Counted from the first letter of the stretch, positions 1 through 7,081 are shown. The stretch: 13,138 nucleotides of DNA from Limnohabitans sp. (GCA_015657605.1 JACDQO010000426.1:1-13138), one strand, 5' to 3'. Program-made: numbers and translations. The notes: generated by a model not told the origin, from the letters alone.

Positions 1-114
1 CAGATTTTTGAAATCAAATCGGCCGATATTTTGCAGCCCGGTCCTGCGTCTCTCACTGATGGCGTGGCGCAGATGCACCGCATCTTCAGCCAATGGGAAG
101 TGCTGCATGGCTGA
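1..114 (+). CDS. C-terminal end of a BtuF-like cobalamin-binding protein (partial, runs in from the left)
   Basis: The frame starting at base 1 is open for 37 codons and ends at TGA 112-114. The peptide contains EIKSADILQPGPASLTDGV, which I recognise as the typical C-terminus of the COG0614 cobalamin-binding proteins that sit beside B12 genes in Burkholderiales. In that family the segment is the last strand and helix of the C-terminal lobe of a periplasmic-binding-protein fold. Its stop overlaps the start of btuF by 8 bases (ATGGCTGA, 107-114), which suggests translational coupling and one operon. The ligand-binding part lies outside the window, so the identity rests on this tail and on context. 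Confidence 0.72.
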   Translation, partial: QIFEIKSADILQPGPASLTDGVAQMHRIFSQWEVLHG

Positions 115-1023
115 GCGCTTGCGAAGCTGGGCTCAATTTTTGGCCTTGTTGGGTGCCTTGTGGGTGTGCGCGCACGCCGCACAAGCCTCACAAACAGTCA
201 CCGTGCTCGACGACCGCCAGCAAAAGGTTCAGATTGCCCAAGCCCCGCAGCGCATCGTGAGTTTGTTGCCATCCCTGACCGAAACCGTCTGTGCCCTGAA
301 GCAGTGCCACAAACTGGTGGGCTTGGACCGCTATTCCAACTGGCCCGAGTCGGTCAAGTCTGTGCCGCGTGTGGGCGGGGGGCTGGACCCGAACATCGAG
401 AGCATCGTCGCGCTCAAGCCCGACTTGGTGTTGGCTGCTGGCTCAACGCGAGGCGCAGACCGCCTGCAGGCCTTGGGCCTGAATGTGCTGCGCTTGGAGC
501 CACGCAACCACGCCGATGCGCTGCGTGTGTGGCGCACCGTGGCGCAGGCGCTGCATGTGCCTGCCACTGACAGCGACCGGGTCTGGCAAGGCATTCAACA
601 AGGCGTGCAGGCGGCGGTGCAATCGCTCAGCCCTGCTGCACGGCAGCAGCGGGTTTATGTCGAGGTCAGCCCTGCGCCCTATGGCGCGAGTGAGTCTTCT
701 TTCATCGGCGAGACACTCATGCGCATGGGCGTGGCGAACATCTTGCCTGCATCGATGGGGCCGTTTCCTCAGGTCAACCCCGAGTGGGTGGTGCAGGCCC
801 GGCCTGATGTGATCATGGCAGGCGACAGCAGTCGAGCCAGCATGCTGCAGCGCCCCGGCTGGGCCCGCTTGCGTGCCATGCAAGGCCAGCGCTTGTGCGT
901 TTTCAAGCCAGATGAATCGGACATGCTGGTGCGTGCCGCCCGCGCATGGCCGAGGGTGCGCAGCTGATGGTCGACTGCCTGAACCGCGCAGCGGCCCAAA
1001 CCGATACTGGGGTGCAGCGGTGA
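107..1023 (+). CDS. btuF: Cobalamin ABC transporter substrate-binding protein BtuF (frameshifted near the C-terminus)
   Basis: Predicted periplasmic corrinoid-binding protein that delivers B12 to BtuCD. I start it at ATG 107 because this places a signal peptide at the N-terminus: positive MAERLR, a hydrophobic core, and a likely cleavage after AHAAQA (residue 27). A BtuF/FecB-type fold follows, with RIVSLLPSLTETVCAL (residues 49-64) and ALKPDLVLAAG (102-112). The uninterrupted frame stops at 967 (286 aa) with an atypical end. If one base is restored at about 934-941, the frame continues through RMAEGAQLMVDCL to TGA 1021-1023, giving about 305 aa. That stop overlaps the btuC GTG start by 4 bases, as expected in this operon. 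The break is therefore probably a sequencing error or a very recent mutation. Family assignment is strong; substrate specificity comes from the cobalamin neighbours. Confidence 0.85.
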
Positions 1024-2018
1024 ACACCCACACCCAGACCAACATCCACGCACCCCGCTGGGCGTTGCTGCTCTTGGCTTTGGGTTTGGTCGTGGTTTGG
1101 CTGGGCACGGCCGCTGGCAGTCAAGGCTGGCAGGCCTGGTGGTCGGCTGGGGCCGATACCGTGTCGCGCCAGATCGTGTGGGAAATCCGTTTGCCGCGCA
1201 GCTTGGGCGCGTGGCTGGGCGGGGCCTTGCTGGGCCTGGCAGGGGCTGTGGCGCAAGGTTTGTTTCGCAACCCGTTGGCCGATCCTTATTTGCTGGGCAG
1301 TGCCTCTGGGCGTCGCTGGGGTGGGGTTTATTTGAGCTTGTGGGGCGGCAGTGCCTGGGCCGTGAACGCTTGGCTGGGTTTGGGCCTAACGGGTGCTGCC
1401 TTTGTTGGCGCGGTGCTGGCGGTGGTTCTCACGCTGGTTTTGGCGCGTGGTGTGCAACAAACCCTGCGCCTGTTGTTGGCTGGTGTGGTGGTGGGCGTGG
1501 TGCTGGGGGCAGTCACGTCTTTGGTCTCGCTGCTGCAGCCGCAGGTGCTGCAGGCCATGCAGGGCTTCATGCTGGGCTCGACCGCGTTTGTCAGCTGGAG
1601 CGCCTGCGCCACCATGGCGGCGGTGCTGGCCCTGTGCCTGGTGCTGGCCTGGATTTTTGCCCGTGTACTGGACGCGTTGAGTTTGGGCGAAGCCACCGCG
1701 CAAAGTCTGGGCGTGCCGCTGCCACTGACCAGCATGGTGATGGTGGGTGTGATTTCACTGGCCACGGGGGCGGCAGTGGCGCACATCGGTCTGGTGGCTT
1801 TTGTCGGCCTTGCCGCTCCGCACTTGGTGCGCTCGCTGGTGCGCTGCACGCACGCTTGGCGCTTGCCCTTGTCGGCTCTGATGGGCGGGGCTTTGCTGGT
1901 TCTGGCCGATGTGATGGCACGCGTGGTGTTGGCGCCGCAAGAGTTGCCCGTGGGTGTGCTCACGGCGGTGCTGGGCGGGGGCTATTTGCTTTGGCTCATG
2001 CGCAAGCGGGTGGGGTGA
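1020..2018 (+). CDS. btuC: Cobalamin ABC transporter permease BtuC (FecCD family)
   Basis: Inner-membrane permease of the B12 importer, working as a dimer with BtuD and receiving substrate from BtuF. I chose GTG 1020 because it overlaps the restored btuF stop by GTGA and gives MNTHTQTNIHAPRW before the first membrane helix. The resulting 332 aa is normal for the family. FecCD/BtuC hallmarks are present: IRLPRSLGAWLGGALLGLAG near residues 56-75, RNPLADPYLLGSASG (83-97), AHIGLVAFVGLAAPHLVR in the C-terminal half, which is the loop that contacts the ATPase, and a final LPVGVLTAVLGGGYLLWL. The helices are Leu/Ala/Val-rich throughout. One oddity is residues 98-103, which read RRWGGV where the family has an A-S-L-G-V-like stretch (see findings). 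btuD starts 5 bases after its stop. Confidence 0.9.
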   Translation: MNTHTQTNIHAPRWALLLLALGLVVVWLGTAAGSQGWQAWWSAGADTVSRQIVWEIRLPRSLGAWLGGALLGLAGAVAQGLFRNPLADPYLLGSASGRRWGGVYLSLWGGSAWAVNAWLGLGLTGAAFVGAVLAVVLTLVLARGVQQTLRLLLAGVVVGVVLGAVTSLVSLLQPQVLQAMQGFMLGSTAFVSWSACATMAAVLALCLVLAWIFARVLDALSLGEATAQSLGVPLPLTSMVMVGVISLATGAAVAHIGLVAFVGLAAPHLVRSLVRCTHAWRLPLSALMGGALLVLADVMARVVLAPQELPVGVLTAVLGGGYLLWLMRKRVG

Positions 2019-2022
2019 TGCC

Positions 2023-2829
2023 ATGTTGATCACCGCGCAACCAAAACCCACTGCCGCATTGCAAGCGGTGAACCTGCATGCCACGCTGGGTGTCGGCTAC
2101 AACGAGCGCCATGTTCTGCAGGGTGTGAACTTGGCGCTGAGCGCTGCCCGCTGGACCAGCATTGTCGGTCCCAATGGCGCAGGAAAATCCACCTTGCTGC
2201 GCGCGTTGGCGGGGGTGTTGCCTTGCCAGGGCGATGTACTGTTACACGGCCAGCCCATGGCGAGCATGGCGCCGCGCGAGCGCGCCAGGGCGCTGGCCTG
2301 GCTTGCGCAAAGCGGCGCTGGAGAAGCCACTGCCGACGACCTCACCGTGTATGACGTGGCCTTGCTCGGGCGGCTTCCGCACCAGGCCTGGCTGGCCCCA
2401 CCCGGCCCGGCCGACCACGCTGCGGTGGAGCGCGCGCTGCGCCAGACCCAAGCCTGGGACTGGCAGTGCCGCCCTTTGGGCGCGCTATCGGGCGGCGAGC
2501 GCCAGCGCGTGCTGCTGGCGCGGCTGCTGGCGGTTGAAGCCGACGTGTTGCTGATGGACGAACCGCTGGCCAACCTCGATCCGCCGCACCAGGCTGACTG
2601 GATTGCGCTGGTGCGCAGCCTGGTGGCGCAGGGCAAAACCGTGGTCAGCGTGCTGCACGAAATCACTCTGGCCCTCATGGCCGACGAAGTGGTGGTGGTG
2701 CAGCAGGGCCGCATTGCCCACGCCGGGCCCACCCATGAAACTGCCGCACACCGGGTTTTGGAGTCGGTCTTTGAGCACCGCATTGCTATTCATGAATTGG
2801 GCACTCGCTGGGTGGCTTTGCCCCAATGA
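2023..2829 (+). CDS. btuD: Cobalamin ABC transporter ATP-binding protein BtuD
   Basis: ATPase subunit that powers B12 import, acting on the cytoplasmic face of BtuC. The 268-aa protein has every ABC motif: Walker A GPNGAGKST (residues 49-57), a Q-loop glutamine in AWLAQ (near 96), signature LSGGERQR (155-162), Walker B VLLMDEP (175-181) followed by the D-loop ANLD, and the H-loop histidine in VLHE (212). I start at ATG 2023, just after the btuC stop (2016-2018), with a G-rich GTGGGGTGA upstream as a possible ribosome binding site. Its stop overlaps the next ATG (2826) as ATGA, so the downstream gene was built to be translationally coupled. I see no damage in this gene. Confidence 0.92.
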   Translation: MLITAQPKPTAALQAVNLHATLGVGYNERHVLQGVNLALSAARWTSIVGPNGAGKSTLLRALAGVLPCQGDVLLHGQPMASMAPRERARALAWLAQSGAGEATADDLTVYDVALLGRLPHQAWLAPPGPADHAAVERALRQTQAWDWQCRPLGALSGGERQRVLLARLLAVEADVLLMDEPLANLDPPHQADWIALVRSLVAQGKTVVSVLHEITLALMADEVVVVQQGRIAHAGPTHETAAHRVLESVFEHRIAIHELGTRWVALPQ

Positions 2830-3005
2830 ATCCCATGGATCACTTGACAGAACATCAAACCATGAAACTGGAATCAGCTCCCAACGAGAAGCTCCACGAG
2901 AAGCCCGAAGGCGAGCGCCGTGCTCTGGTGATCGTTGGCACTGGCGCCGGCAATGCTGAGCGCCCTGTTGGGTGCGGTGGCCCAGATGCGGGAGACCGTG
3001 TGTGA
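2826..3005 (+). pseudogene. 5' remnant of a cobO-like corrinoid adenosyltransferase gene
   Basis: A 59-codon frame starts at ATG 2826, coupled to btuD by an ATGA overlap. Residues 18-38 (APNEKLHEKPEGERRALVIV) resemble the N-terminus of CobO, cob(I)yrinic acid a,c-diamide adenosyltransferase, up to the strand just before its P-loop. The expected T-G-D-G-K-G-K-S/T nucleotide-binding loop is not there. The frame instead runs GTGAGNAERPVGCG and stops at 3003-3005. The family is about 180-200 aa, so over three quarters is missing. From about 2940 a different frame looks like the end of cobQ. I read this as a deletion junction inside a longer cob operon, or an assembly chimera. The cobO identity is a family-memory call on a short stretch and so only moderately sure. 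Confidence 0.55.
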
Positions 3006-3074
3006 CGGACCCCCTGATTTTCTTGAACACATGTTGAGCCCAGTGTGCTCGACGCGTTGAACCCCAAGGACTGA
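2932..3074 (+). pseudogene. 3' remnant of a cobQ-like cobyric acid synthase gene (one frameshift)
   Basis: From 2932 the frame reads SLALAPAMLSALLGAV, then TVCDGPPDFLEHMLSP, and at 3039-3041 it needs one extra C (CCC to CCCC) to continue as SVLDALNPKD, ending at TGA 3072-3074. This looks like the C-terminal helices of CobQ, which typically read like F-E-x-P-A-M-L-x-A-L-L-G, then D-G-L-A-D-F-L-E, then L-D-A-L. The end of the frame lies 3 bases before the cobT ATG, as expected for an intact upstream operon gene. The catalytic glutamine amidotransferase and synthase domains are absent. Without a homology search this remains an inference from short motifs and position. Confidence 0.45.
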
Positions 3075-3077
3075 ACC

Positions 3078-4150
3078 ATGAACTTCACCATCCCCAGCAT
3101 CGATGACTTGACCCAGCTCGACCTAGCGGTCCGTCTGCAGCACCGGCTGGACAACAAAACCAAACCACTGGGATCACTGGGTCAGATTGAGCGCCTTGGG
3201 CAGCGCATCGGCTTGGTGCTGGGCAGTGAAACGCCCGAACTGAAAGACCCGCAGCTGGTGGTGTTTGCTGGCGACCACGGCCTGGCCGCGCGCGGCGTGT
3301 CGGCCTATCCGAGCGATGTGACCTGGCAATGGTGGAAAACTTCCTGGCCGGTGGCGCGGCAGTGAGCGTGCTCGCGCGCCAGCACGGCATAGGCCTCACA
3401 GTGGTGGACTGTGGCGTGTGCCACGACTTCGCGCCTCGACCGGGTCTGGTGATTCATAAAGTGGCGTCGGGAACCGCCGATGCGCTCGAGGGCATGGCCA
3501 TGACTGCTGAGCAGCGCAACACCGCGCTGGCCAACGGCGCTGCGCTGGTCAGAACGCTGCCCGGTAACGCGCTGCTGCTGGGCGAAATGGGCATTGGCAA
3601 CACCTCTGCAGCCTCGTTGCTGATGAGTCGCCTTGCCGGGCTGGACATTGTGGACTGCACTGGCGCGGGCACCGGCCTGGACGGCGCTGCAGTGCAGCGA
3701 AAGATCACCATCTTGCGACAGGTCTTGGCGCGCCACCCCGACACCACTGAACCGCTGGACGCTTTGGCGGCTTTTGGCGGGTTCGAGATGGCGACCATGG
3801 TGGGCGCGGTGCTGCAGGCAGCGCTGGAACGCCGAGTGATCGTGGTTGATGGTTTCATTGCCAGCGCCTCAGTGATGGTGGCCAGCGCTCTGCAGCCGCT
3901 GGTTTTGCAGCGCTGCGTGTTCGCGCACCGTTCGGGCGAGCGCGGCCACGCGCTGATGCTGGCGCACCTGAATGCCGAGCCTTTGCTGGATTTGGGACTG
4001 CGCTTGGGCGAAGGCTCTGGCGCTGCGCTGGCCTGGCCGCTGCTGCTCAGCGCCTGCGCCATCCTGCGCGAGATGGCGAGTTTTGAAACAGCGGGCGTGT
4101 CGCGGCAGGATGCCGTTGCCAACCATCTAACAACCACAACAGACCTTTGA
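3078..4150 (+). CDS. cobT: Nicotinate-nucleotide--dimethylbenzimidazole phosphoribosyltransferase CobT (one frameshift)
   Basis: CobT transfers ribose phosphate from nicotinate mononucleotide to dimethylbenzimidazole, making alpha-ribazole phosphate for the B12 nucleotide loop. The N-terminal part (3078 to about 3329) has [16 protein letters not shown] (residues 26-41) and FAGDHG (63-68). The remainder, in another frame, carries [31 protein letters not shown] and [16 protein letters not shown]. That last motif contains the catalytic glutamate, near residue 312. The two parts join seamlessly ([15 protein letters not shown]) if one A is restored at CAATGG (3328-3329). The corrected protein is about 357 aa, normal for CobT. 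AAGGA at 3066-3070 is a good ribosome binding site. The single-A loss in a short run looks like a sequence error; if real, it kills the enzyme. Confidence 0.9.
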
Positions 4151-4160
4151 TCTGTCAAGC

Positions 4161-4961
4161 ATGCAGCCCGTTCGTCACTTTTTGCTCGCCGTCCAGTTCT
4201 TCACCCGCATTCCCATCATCGGGCGGCTGGCCGTGTGGGTGGGTTTCAGCCCAGCCATGTTGCGGGCCAGCGCAGCGCACTTTCCCGGCGTGGGCTGCTT
4301 GGTGGGCGGCTTGAGCGCAACGGTCTTTTACGGCTTGTGGCTGGCCCTGCCAGCGCAGCCTGCAGCGGCCTGGGTGGCGGCGGTGGCTTGTGTCGTATTC
4401 AGCGTGCTGCTGACCGGCGCGTTTCACGAAGACGGGCTGGCCGATTTGGTGGATGGCTTAGGCGGCTCGATGAACCGCGAGCGCGCGCTCGACATCATGA
4501 AAGACTCGCGTGTCGGCACCTACGGCGCGCTGGCTCTGGTGCTGGCGGTGGCCACCAAGGTGGCTTTGTTGGTGCTGCTGGCACAGGCCGGCGGCGCTTG
4601 GCTGGCAGCGGTGGCACTGTTTGCTGCGCATGTCACCTCACGGCTGATGCCGCTGTTTGTCATCCGAACGCTGGCCCATGTGGGGGACACGCCGCAGTCC
4701 AAGTCCAAGCCGCTGGCTGAAAGTATCACCACGCTGGGTTTGCTGGCCGGTGTGCTCTGGTGGGCCTTGGCCATGGCCTTGGTGTGGTGGCTGCTCCCAG
4801 GCGCACCGTGGCTGCTTGCGGTACTGGGTGCGTTGGTGGGCATGGGCTGGATGTGGCGACTGCTGCACCGCCGTTTGCAGGGTTTCACCGGCGATGGCCT
4901 AGGTGCCACACAGCAAGTGAGCGAGGTGTGCTTTTACCTGGCGCTGGCACTGGCGCTATGA
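4161..4961 (+). CDS. cobS: Adenosylcobinamide-GDP ribazoletransferase CobS
   Basis: Integral inner-membrane cobalamin(-5'-phosphate) synthase that joins adenosylcobinamide-GDP to alpha-ribazole or its phosphate, the last assembly step. The 266-aa protein begins HFLLAVQFFTRIPI, typical of CobS. It has the conserved GAFHEDGLADLVDGLGG (residues 86-102), KDSRVGTYGALAL (114-126) and GFTGDGLGATQQVSE near the C-terminus. Several long hydrophobic segments rich in Ala, Leu, Val and Trp fit about six to seven membrane helices. It starts 10 bases after cobT and its stop overlaps the cobC start as ATGA (4958-4961), so the three genes form one translation unit. No damage is seen. Its substrate needs GDP activation by CobU, which is not in this window. 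Confidence 0.92.
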   Translation: MQPVRHFLLAVQFFTRIPIIGRLAVWVGFSPAMLRASAAHFPGVGCLVGGLSATVFYGLWLALPAQPAAAWVAAVACVVFSVLLTGAFHEDGLADLVDGLGGSMNRERALDIMKDSRVGTYGALALVLAVATKVALLVLLAQAGGAWLAAVALFAAHVTSRLMPLFVIRTLAHVGDTPQSKSKPLAESITTLGLLAGVLWWALAMALVWWLLPGAPWLLAVLGALVGMGWMWRLLHRRLQGFTGDGLGATQQVSEVCFYLALALAL

Positions 4962-5524
4962 AGCTCTGGCTGTTGCGCCATGCGCAGGTTGACCTGGCCG
5001 AAGGGCTTTGCTATGGCGCTAGCGATGTCCCAGCCCACGCCGAACTGACCCAGGAGGCCGCCCAAGCGGCATCCGTGCTTGTGCCGGTGGGCGCGCCTGT
5101 ATGGGTGTCGGCTCTGGGCAGGGCCAAGGCGTTGGCCCAAGTACTGCAACAACTGCGACCCGACCTGGGCGCGCCTATCGTCGATGCGCGCCTGAATGAA
5201 ATGGACTTTGGCCTCTGGGAGCTCAAGCCTTGGGATGCCATCCCCCGCAGCGCTTATGACGACTGGATGGCTGACTTTGCCCATCACCGTTTTGGTGGCG
5301 CTGAGAGCACCCAGCAAGTGATCAACCGAGTGGCCGACGCCTTGAACGACCTCCGGGTATCACCCTACAGTGAAGTCGTGTGGGTCACGCATGCGGGGGT
5401 CATTCGGGCAGTGAAGTTTTTGGTAGACCAGGGCGCCTTGCCTTTGCCTGTGGTGATCCACAGCGTAGACCAGTGGCCAAGAGACGCCCCTGTGCCCGGC
5501 GGCCACCTGTGCATTGAGTGGTGA
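4958..5524 (+). CDS. cobC: Alpha-ribazole phosphatase CobC (histidine phosphatase family)
   Basis: Predicted to remove the phosphate from alpha-ribazole 5'-phosphate (or from adenosylcobalamin phosphate) at the end of B12 nucleotide-loop assembly. The 188-aa protein starts MKLWLLRHAQ. His8 of the LRHA motif is the residue phosphorylated in this superfamily. ALGRAKALA (residues 52-60) holds the second phosphate-binding arginine, NEMDFGLWE (80-88) the acid-base glutamate, and WVTHAGVIRA (142-151) the second histidine. RHA in place of the commoner RHG is a mild variation. Its start at ATG 4958 is fixed by the ATGA overlap with cobS. Histidine phosphatases have many substrates, but the cobT-cobS-cobC order makes the CobC role likely. 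Confidence 0.87.
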   Translation: MKLWLLRHAQVDLAEGLCYGASDVPAHAELTQEAAQAASVLVPVGAPVWVSALGRAKALAQVLQQLRPDLGAPIVDARLNEMDFGLWELKPWDAIPRSAYDDWMADFAHHRFGGAESTQQVINRVADALNDLRVSPYSEVVWVTHAGVIRAVKFLVDQGALPLPVVIHSVDQWPRDAPVPGGHLCIEW

Positions 5525-5541
5525 ACATCTTTCGCTAGAAT
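5514..5541 (+). promoter_or_regulatory. Candidate sigma70-type promoter for the glutaredoxin gene
   Basis: TTGAGT (5514-5519, four of six to TTGACA) and TAGAAT (5536-5541, five of six to TATAAT) are separated by 16 bases. The -10 box ends only 7 bases before the ATG at 5549, so transcription from it would give an almost leaderless mRNA. No clear Shine-Dalgarno sequence lies before that ATG. The -35 box overlaps the last codons of cobC. This is inferred from sequence alone, and the gene may also be read through from the cob operon. Confidence 0.4.
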
Positions 5542-5548
5542 TTCAGAC

Positions 5549-5791
5549 ATGGAACTAAAAATCGTCGTCTACTCCAAGTCCGCATGCCCCCAATGCGATT
5601 CCGCCAAGATGGTGCTCAAAACCAAGTCATTGGCTTACGAAGAAATCAAGATCGACGGCGAAGCCGAACGCATGGCTTTCTTTGAAAAATGCGGTCCTTC
5701 GGTTCGCCAGATGCCCCAAATTTTCATCAACGACCAGCGCGTTGGCGGCTTGGCAGGCTTGCAAGCTGCGTTGGTTCAACTCGGGCTCTGA
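5549..5791 (+). CDS. Small glutaredoxin-like thiol oxidoreductase (CPQC active site)
   Basis: An 80-aa cytoplasmic protein of the glutaredoxin/thioredoxin fold, near the usual length of short glutaredoxins. The first strand and active site read KIVVYSKSACPQCDSAK, with the dithiol C-P-Q-C at residues 13-16. Family landmarks follow: SVRQMPQIFIND, with the cis-proline after a TVP-like turn, and the glycine pair in QRVGGLAGL that helps bind the glutathione moiety. It is likely to reduce disulfides or mixed disulfides with glutathione. CPQC instead of CPYC hints at an NrdH- or GrxC-like variant, and I cannot tell which. It lies 24 bases after cobC and converges with the DUF2894 gene, with only 8 bases between the two stops. 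Confidence 0.88.
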   Translation: MELKIVVYSKSACPQCDSAKMVLKTKSLAYEEIKIDGEAERMAFFEKCGPSVRQMPQIFINDQRVGGLAGLQAALVQLGL

Positions 5792-5799
5792 ATCTGCCC

Positions 5800-6435
5800 T
5801 TAGGGCAAAACCAAACGGATGGATCGCTTGAGACCGTTGCCCTTATGGGTGTGAGCGTGTGGCTGTTCGTTTTTGGGAGTGGGCTGCTTGCTGTGGTTGG
5901 GGGCGTCCAGGCACAGCAGTGTGTCCAGATAGACCATGAACCTGCCCAGGTAGTCCGGCGATGCCTCGCGCATCAGGCTCAGTGAGCGCAGCACCAGCAT
6001 GTGTGAGTTGATCGGCCCCGCATTTTGCGGAGCTTGAGCCATGGCTTGGGTCACCTGTTTTTGCACACTGATTTGTCCCAGCTGCTTGCGAAACTGTTGA
6101 ATGCGGGGGCTTTCAGCGCGCCAAGCGTTGGGCTTGCTGGACTTGTGGGGCCGAGTTTCACCGGATGCCGGTGTCATCTCTTGCAACAGCTGCGCCAAAG
6201 GCGAGGGCAAAGCGGCTTCGGGTGCGTCGCCTGGCTCGCCGCTCAGCTTCTTGGCATCCAACTTGGCATCCCAACGCGCATTCATCTCAGACAAGGCTTT
6301 TTCGCGTTTGGCCAACAGCAATTCGCGCGTCAGGCCCGTGGCCTCGCTGGCGCGTTGCGACAGCTGTTCGGTGTAATGCCAGCCCACCGGGTCCAAGGTG
6401 GCGAGCGCAGGCCGTGGCGAAGGGGCGTTGGTCAT
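5800..6435 (-). CDS. DUF2894 family protein, last gene of the MotA/MotB-like operon
   Basis: I recognise this 211-aa protein as DUF2894, a family of unknown function found in Burkholderiales beside OmpA, DUF802 and DUF3348 genes. It has no signal peptide and no membrane segment, so it is probably cytoplasmic. Residues 20-65 form a charged helix (QLSQRASEATGLTRELLLAK). Residues 72-110 are a proline- and serine-rich linker. The best-conserved part is near 110-176, with IQQFRKQLGQI and NSHMLVLRSLSLMREASPDY ahead of LGRFMVYLDTLLCLD. The tail is rich in His, Lys and Pro. ATG 6435 overlaps the stop of the MotB-like gene as ATGA, so the two are translationally coupled. It may be an adaptor for the membrane complex, but this is only a guess from operon position. 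Confidence 0.8.
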   Translation of the reverse strand: MTNAPSPRPALATLDPVGWHYTEQLSQRASEATGLTRELLLAKREKALSEMNARWDAKLDAKKLSGEPGDAPEAALPSPLAQLLQEMTPASGETRPHKSSKPNAWRAESPRIQQFRKQLGQISVQKQVTQAMAQAPQNAGPINSHMLVLRSLSLMREASPDYLGRFMVYLDTLLCLDAPNHSKQPTPKNEQPHAHTHKGNGLKRSIRLVLP

Positions 6436-7081
6436 TGCGGCGCTGTCACCGCTTGCGCGGCCTTGGACGCTTTGGGGACCGGCGCCATCTCGACCCGTCG
6501 GTTTTGGGCCCGAGCCTGGTCGTTGGTGTTGGCCACCAGCGGTTGCTCTTGGCCGAATGCGGCGGCGAACAGGGCCGAAGACGGCATGCCTTCCTCAATC
6601 AAAGTTCGGGTGACTGTGAGGGCGCGTTGGGCCGACAGCTCCCAGTTGTCCTCAAACTGGCGGTTGCGTTGGCCGATGGCTTTGTCGTCGGTGAAGCCAC
6701 TGACCATCAAGATCTCATCACGAGACTGCAGGTAACTTCGCAGCGGCACGACCAAACTTTTGAGCAACTGCCTGCCTTCGGGCTCGAGCTTGTCTGAGTT
6801 CAGCTCGAACAACAGTTTGCCGCTGATGCCGATGCGCCCGTTGTTCAAAGTGATGCGCCCGCTGGCCAAAGGAATGGCCAGAGCCTGTTCCAGCGACAAG
6901 CGCTTTTGTTCTTCCACTTGGCGTTTTGCACCTCGTCTTCCAATTTGGAGGCCATGTCCAGCTGCGCTGCCATCACGCCAACCAGCAGCAAGACAAAGGC
7001 GCCCAGTAGACCCGTCATCAGGTCTGCAAACGACATCCAGGTGGGGGACGTGGAATCGACGTCGGCGTCGTTCTCCAGCAT
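6432..7081 (-). CDS. MotB/OmpA-like stator protein, ZorB-like (one frameshift)
   Basis: Predicted inner-membrane protein anchored to peptidoglycan, partner of the MotA-like protein encoded just upstream. Starting at ATG 7081 (TGATG overlap with the upstream stop), the N-terminus reads SPTWMSFADLMTGLLGAF and then a single membrane helix to about residue 38. Asp20 sits where MotB has its ion-carrying aspartate. After a short charged coil the protein has an OmpA-like domain: LLFELNSDKLEPEG, GFTDD, NWELSAQRALTVTRTLIEEG and a QNRRVEM end. The two parts are in different frames. Restoring one A at 6918-6919 (read as GCCAAAGTGG on the minus strand) joins them and gives about 216 aa. Size and layout match ZorB and other MotB-type stators. 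The role is inferred from the fold. Confidence 0.85.

Noticed and set aside
2940..3077. A cobalamin riboswitch before cobT, suggested by GCGGGAGACC at about 2988-2997
   Set aside because: The GGAGACC core resembles the B12 box, but the other conserved parts of the element are missing and the flanks do not match. The stretch is better explained as the cobQ-like remnant.
3320..3340. Programmed ribosomal frameshifting in cobT
   Set aside because: There is no slippery heptamer or downstream structure, CobT families are not known to use it, and similar indels occur in unrelated genes of this window.
5795..5807. Hairpin TGCCC-TTA-GGGCA between the convergent glutaredoxin and DUF2894 stops as a terminator
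   Set aside because: The stem is only 5 bp and neither strand has a T-run after it, so there is no support for an intrinsic terminator.
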